A stretch of 64,000 bases of DNA from CAXBNB01 sp040151475 (lineage in GTDB: Bacteria > Bacteroidota > Bacteroidia > Cytophagales > Cyclobacteriaceae), in the NCBI RefSeq assembly GCF_040151475.1, contig NZ_JBDKWG010000147.1, positions 124,001 to 188,000 of the forward strand. The letters are read 5' to 3'. Shown here piece by piece: positions 61,509 to 64,000 of this stretch. Below the pieces are notes generated by a model that saw nothing but the letters and a program-made list of their open reading frames with translations, was not told where the DNA came from and searched no databases. The stretch's first letter is position 1; the number at the start of each line of letters is the position of its first letter. The position numbers were made by a program, and so were the translations under genes.

Positions 61509-62831
61509 TTACAAATCCTTCACCAAGACATTGGCAGAAGAGCTTTTAATCTCTTCCAAAATCTGATCGACCGTCTTATCAATTTTGGACATTATCTCAT
61601 TTTGATGTGCACAAATGCTGTTCAGCCCATCTTTATCCAGTTTGCTAAAGACGTACTCTATAGTGATCTTGTGTATATCTATTGCAGGGAGGTAAACATC
61701 AACTTCCTTCTGATTTACCTTACTTCTAAGCAATACACCAGCATGCACCAGATCATTCATCACATCCGCAACAAACCGATATGGAATTTGAAGGGCATCA
61801 GATACTTCCACTTTTGTCAAAGGGATTTCTCCGTTTTCAAAGTTTTTTACTATCAAAGACATTACCAAAAGCACGGTTTTTCGTTTCCGCTCATAGCTCA
61901 ATTCCATATTGGAATCGTCCGGAATATACCTGTCCACATTTTGATGGGCGTAAGAGATTTCACCTCCAATAAAAACTATTGTCCAACTGATCTGAGTGAA
62001 AATCAGAAACAAAGGGAGTGCAGCAAAACTACCGTAAATGGCGTTGTAGTTGGATACACCTATTTGAAATGTAATAAAACCCCATTGTGTAAGCTGAAAA
62101 ACAGTACCTGCAATAACTCCGGCAATCATTGCTGATTTAAACTTAACCCTTGTATTGGGCATGATCATATAAACCAGGGTAAATAATATCCAAATCACGA
62201 AGTACGGAGAAATATTCAGAAAGAAAATCACGATAGGTTCTATAAATCCCAGCACTTCTATTTCTTCAGATATTTCTGCTATTTGAGTTCGAATGAAAAC
62301 AGTAAGACTGTTAGAAACGAACAACAAAATAGGAGCAAACACCACAATACCGAAGTAATCGGTAAATTTTCTAACCCATGATCTGGGTTGTTTTATGTGC
62401 CATATTGTGTTAAATGCTACTTCGATATTATTAAGCAATCGCATTACTACATATATCAATATAACAATACCTATACCTGCTATTAATCCTCCTTTGGCAT
62501 TGTCCAGCATATTTTGAGCATATACAAAGGACTGCTCCAAAATCTCCTCTTGCCCCTTAAAAAACTTTCCCAATTCCCCTTTTAAATCCTTACCAAACCC
62601 AAATCCTTTTGATATACCAAAAATAGTAGCAATAACTGGTACGATTGACAAGGTGGAGAAGTAGGTCAATGCAGATGCCTGAATAAATACTTTGTCTTTG
62701 GCGATTTCTTTACCTGTGATGATGAAAATTTTAATCCATCGGTAGAGTCTTGCTTTATAACCCTGAATGCCTTTGGTTTTCCAAATATCTATGGCCAGAA
62801 ACTGTAGTATCTTCTTAACAGGTATTTTCAC
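61509..62831 (-). CDS. YihY/BrkB-family membrane protein
   Basis: The 440-residue protein has the YihY domain with six hydrophobic segments (IFIITGKEIAKDKVFIQASALTYFSTLSIVPVIATIFGI with the conserved ASALTYFSTLSIVP motif, VILIYVVMRLLNNIEVAFNTIW, FVSNSLTVFI) and a C-terminal winged-helix-like tail of about 130 residues (PLTKVEVSDALQIPYRFVADVMNDLVHAGVL). The family was mis-annotated as ribonuclease BN. It follows ppx by 3 nt and is probably co-transcribed. Confidence 0.85.
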   Translation of the reverse strand: MKIPVKKILQFLAIDIWKTKGIQGYKARLYRWIKIFIITGKEIAKDKVFIQASALTYFSTLSIVPVIATIFGISKGFGFGKDLKGELGKFFKGQEEILEQSFVYAQNMLDNAKGGLIAGIGIVILIYVVMRLLNNIEVAFNTIWHIKQPRSWVRKFTDYFGIVVFAPILLFVSNSLTVFIRTQIAEISEEIEVLGFIEPIVIFFLNISPYFVIWILFTLVYMIMPNTRVKFKSAMIAGVIAGTVFQLTQWGFITFQIGVSNYNAIYGSFAALPLFLIFTQISWTIVFIGGEISYAHQNVDRYIPDDSNMELSYERKRKTVLLVMSLIVKNFENGEIPLTKVEVSDALQIPYRFVADVMNDLVHAGVLLRSKVNQKEVDVYLPAIDIHKITIEYVFSKLDKDGLNSICAHQNEIMSKIDKTVDQILEEIKSSSANVLVKDL

Positions 62832-62834
62832 TAC

Positions 62835-63740
62835 TTATGAGTTTTTGATTAAGAAACGCCCTTTTTGATATCTATTCTTTTCATAAAGGTAATTCATGAT
62901 CCCATCCTTCAGCCCAACATCGGGTACTAAAATTTTATTGGCATCAGCCTTTTTCATTACATTCAAATAAATATCCGAAGCAGGAATGATTACATCGGCA
63001 CGGTCAGCATTCAATTGAAGTTTGTACATCCTTTCTTCCAGAGGAAGCTCCTTCAGCATCGCTCTGGTGGCTTTTAGCTGTTTAATAGACATCTGTTTGT
63101 CGGCAATGCCTACAGCCAATTCGTACAGTTTGTTGATGTTTCCTCCGGTACCAATAGCTGTAATATGATAATCACTATTGCTTGTATAAGAATCAATCCA
63201 ATCGTACAATGCCTGCCAGGCGGCTTCTTTACTTTTCAGTGCCAGCTTTCGCACTGTTCCTATTGGAAATGACCTTGCAGCAACTTTTATTTTGTTTTTG
63301 TAAAGGTTGAGTTCAGTACTACCACCACCCACATCAATATGTAAATAATCCCCTTCATCCAACTGAAACGCAATTACTCTGTTAATCATTTCCGCTTCTT
63401 CTTCTCCCGAAATGATATTTATTTTCAACCCTGATTCTTCATATATTTTTTGCACCAGTTCTCCCCCATTTTCCGCTTCTCTTACAGCGGAAGTAGCACA
63501 AGCATAATACTCATCTACTTCGTAAAGGTCTATCATGATTTTAAAGGCCTTCATCAGTTCAATAAACTGACCAGTCTTTACCTCTCCAATTTTTTGCAGG
63601 CTAAATACATCTCCCCCAAGCCTCAAAGGAAACCGAATATATTGAAGCCTTTTGAAGGTTGTGTTGTCTCCATAGCTGATCACGTTGGTTATCTGTAACC
63701 TTACAGCATTTGATCCTATATCTATTGCAGCTAGCTTCAT
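62835..63740 (-). CDS. Ppx/GppA-family phosphatase
   Basis: The 301-residue protein belongs to the ASKHA-fold Ppx/GppA family: the N-terminal AAIDIGSNAVRLQI (phosphate 1), ATSAVREAENG, ISGEEEAEMI and LHIDVGGGSTEL (phosphate 2). It hydrolyses polyphosphate and/or pppGpp. It is short, without the C-terminal HD-like domain of E. coli Ppx. It is first in a two-gene unit with YihY. Confidence 0.9.
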   Translation of the reverse strand: MKLAAIDIGSNAVRLQITNVISYGDNTTFKRLQYIRFPLRLGGDVFSLQKIGEVKTGQFIELMKAFKIMIDLYEVDEYYACATSAVREAENGGELVQKIYEESGLKINIISGEEEAEMINRVIAFQLDEGDYLHIDVGGGSTELNLYKNKIKVAARSFPIGTVRKLALKSKEAAWQALYDWIDSYTSNSDYHITAIGTGGNINKLYELAVGIADKQMSIKQLKATRAMLKELPLEERMYKLQLNADRADVIIPASDIYLNVMKKADANKILVPDVGLKDGIMNYLYEKNRYQKGRFLIKNS

Positions 63741-63816
63741 CTGTCTGATTATTGTATCCTACCTTTGTACAATATATAAATAATTTTAAGAAGAGGTAGA
63801 ATTGTAAATGTAATTC

Positions 63817-64000
63817 TTATAAGTCCTTGTAGATTTCCAACAACCTTTCATCGGTTTCAGTAGTTTTTATTTGAGCCAAAAGTTGTTCTACACCTTTTAC
63901 ATCAGAAAGTAACATCAACCCCTGATATGCAGAAAGCCTCACAATATAGTTGGGGTGGCCTGAAGCCAATTTGCCAAAAGTATCCACTGCCATCTTTCGT
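63817..64000 (-). CDS. C-terminus of a HEAT-repeat protein, probably an M1-family aminopeptidase-like protein
   Basis: The minus-strand frame ending at TAA 63819-63817 is open to the right edge and encodes at least 60 residues (FGKLASGHPNYIVRLSAYQG, VKGVEQLLAQIKTTETDERL, EIYKDL). The pattern of paired helices fits HEAT-type repeats found at the C-terminus of Bacteroidota M1-like peptidases. The catalytic part lies outside the window, so the call is weak. Confidence 0.45.
   Translation of the reverse strand, partial: RKMAVDTFGKLASGHPNYIVRLSAYQGLMLLSDVKGVEQLLAQIKTTETDERLLEIYKDL

Overview
The window is chromosomal DNA of a Bacteroidota bacterium, most likely of the Cytophagales (Marivirga/Fulvivirga-like; the genus is a guess). 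Supporting signs are AT-rich DNA, promoters of the Bacteroidota type (TTTG then TAnnTTTG), a PorZ type IX secretion gene, large secreted proteins with lamin-tail and FlgD-like C-terminal domains, a PUR-alpha/DUF3276 gene, the 389-residue form of PurM, and few Shine-Dalgarno sites. No prophage, CRISPR array, rRNA, tRNA or transposase was recognised.

Layout. 1-2707: the start of a sulfite/nitrite reductase gene behind a leader that encodes a 32-residue peptide with four consecutive cysteines and ends in a terminator hairpin, then glmM and a small NqrM-like membrane protein. 2769-4753: mazG-ispF-mnmD operon. 4754-14810: two large surface proteins facing each other, with palindromic intergenic elements. 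14896-26972: housekeeping genes (asd, a methyltransferase, purM, PAP2 phosphatase, GDP-mannose synthesis, recQ, purD) plus a chromate transporter/dioxygenase pair. 27020-31427: a DUF4399 lipoprotein and a tight ferredoxin-tdk-porZ-recO operon. 31459-33781: an acidic unknown protein, then a SAM-I riboswitch controlling cysH. 33820-36122: a small stress-type cluster (CsbD-like, lmo0937-like, outer-membrane barrel, coiled-coil lipoprotein, DUF302).

36153-38820 is the most unusual locus. A LytS-type kinase and LytTR response regulator lie directly downstream of three tandem 223-bp units. Each unit has, on the minus strand, a paired direct repeat of LytTR geometry (21-bp period), a -33/-7 promoter with exactly 19-bp spacing, an approximately 90-nt conserved body and an intrinsic terminator. 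I read this as three tandem small-RNA genes controlled by the adjacent two-component system.

38848-64000: a CurA-like oxidoreductase, a DUF4353 lipoprotein, a GH13 glucosidase translationally coupled to a PHP-glycosyltransferase fusion, DUF58, PUR-alpha, an AI-2E-type transporter, ychF, a DGPF protein beside an ECF42-type sigma factor, aconitase, an NlpC/P60 peptidase, a DsbA-like protein, a two-domain M16 peptidase lipoprotein, small membrane/thioesterase-like proteins, YihY, Ppx/GppA and the C-terminus of a HEAT-repeat protein.

Sulfur assimilation appears twice under two different cis-acting sensors: SAM binding for cysH and, by inference, cysteine-codon translation for the sulfite reductase. 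Surface biology (T9SS component, giant adhesin-like proteins, outer-membrane barrel) is the other theme. All functional calls come from motif recognition; no database search was possible.
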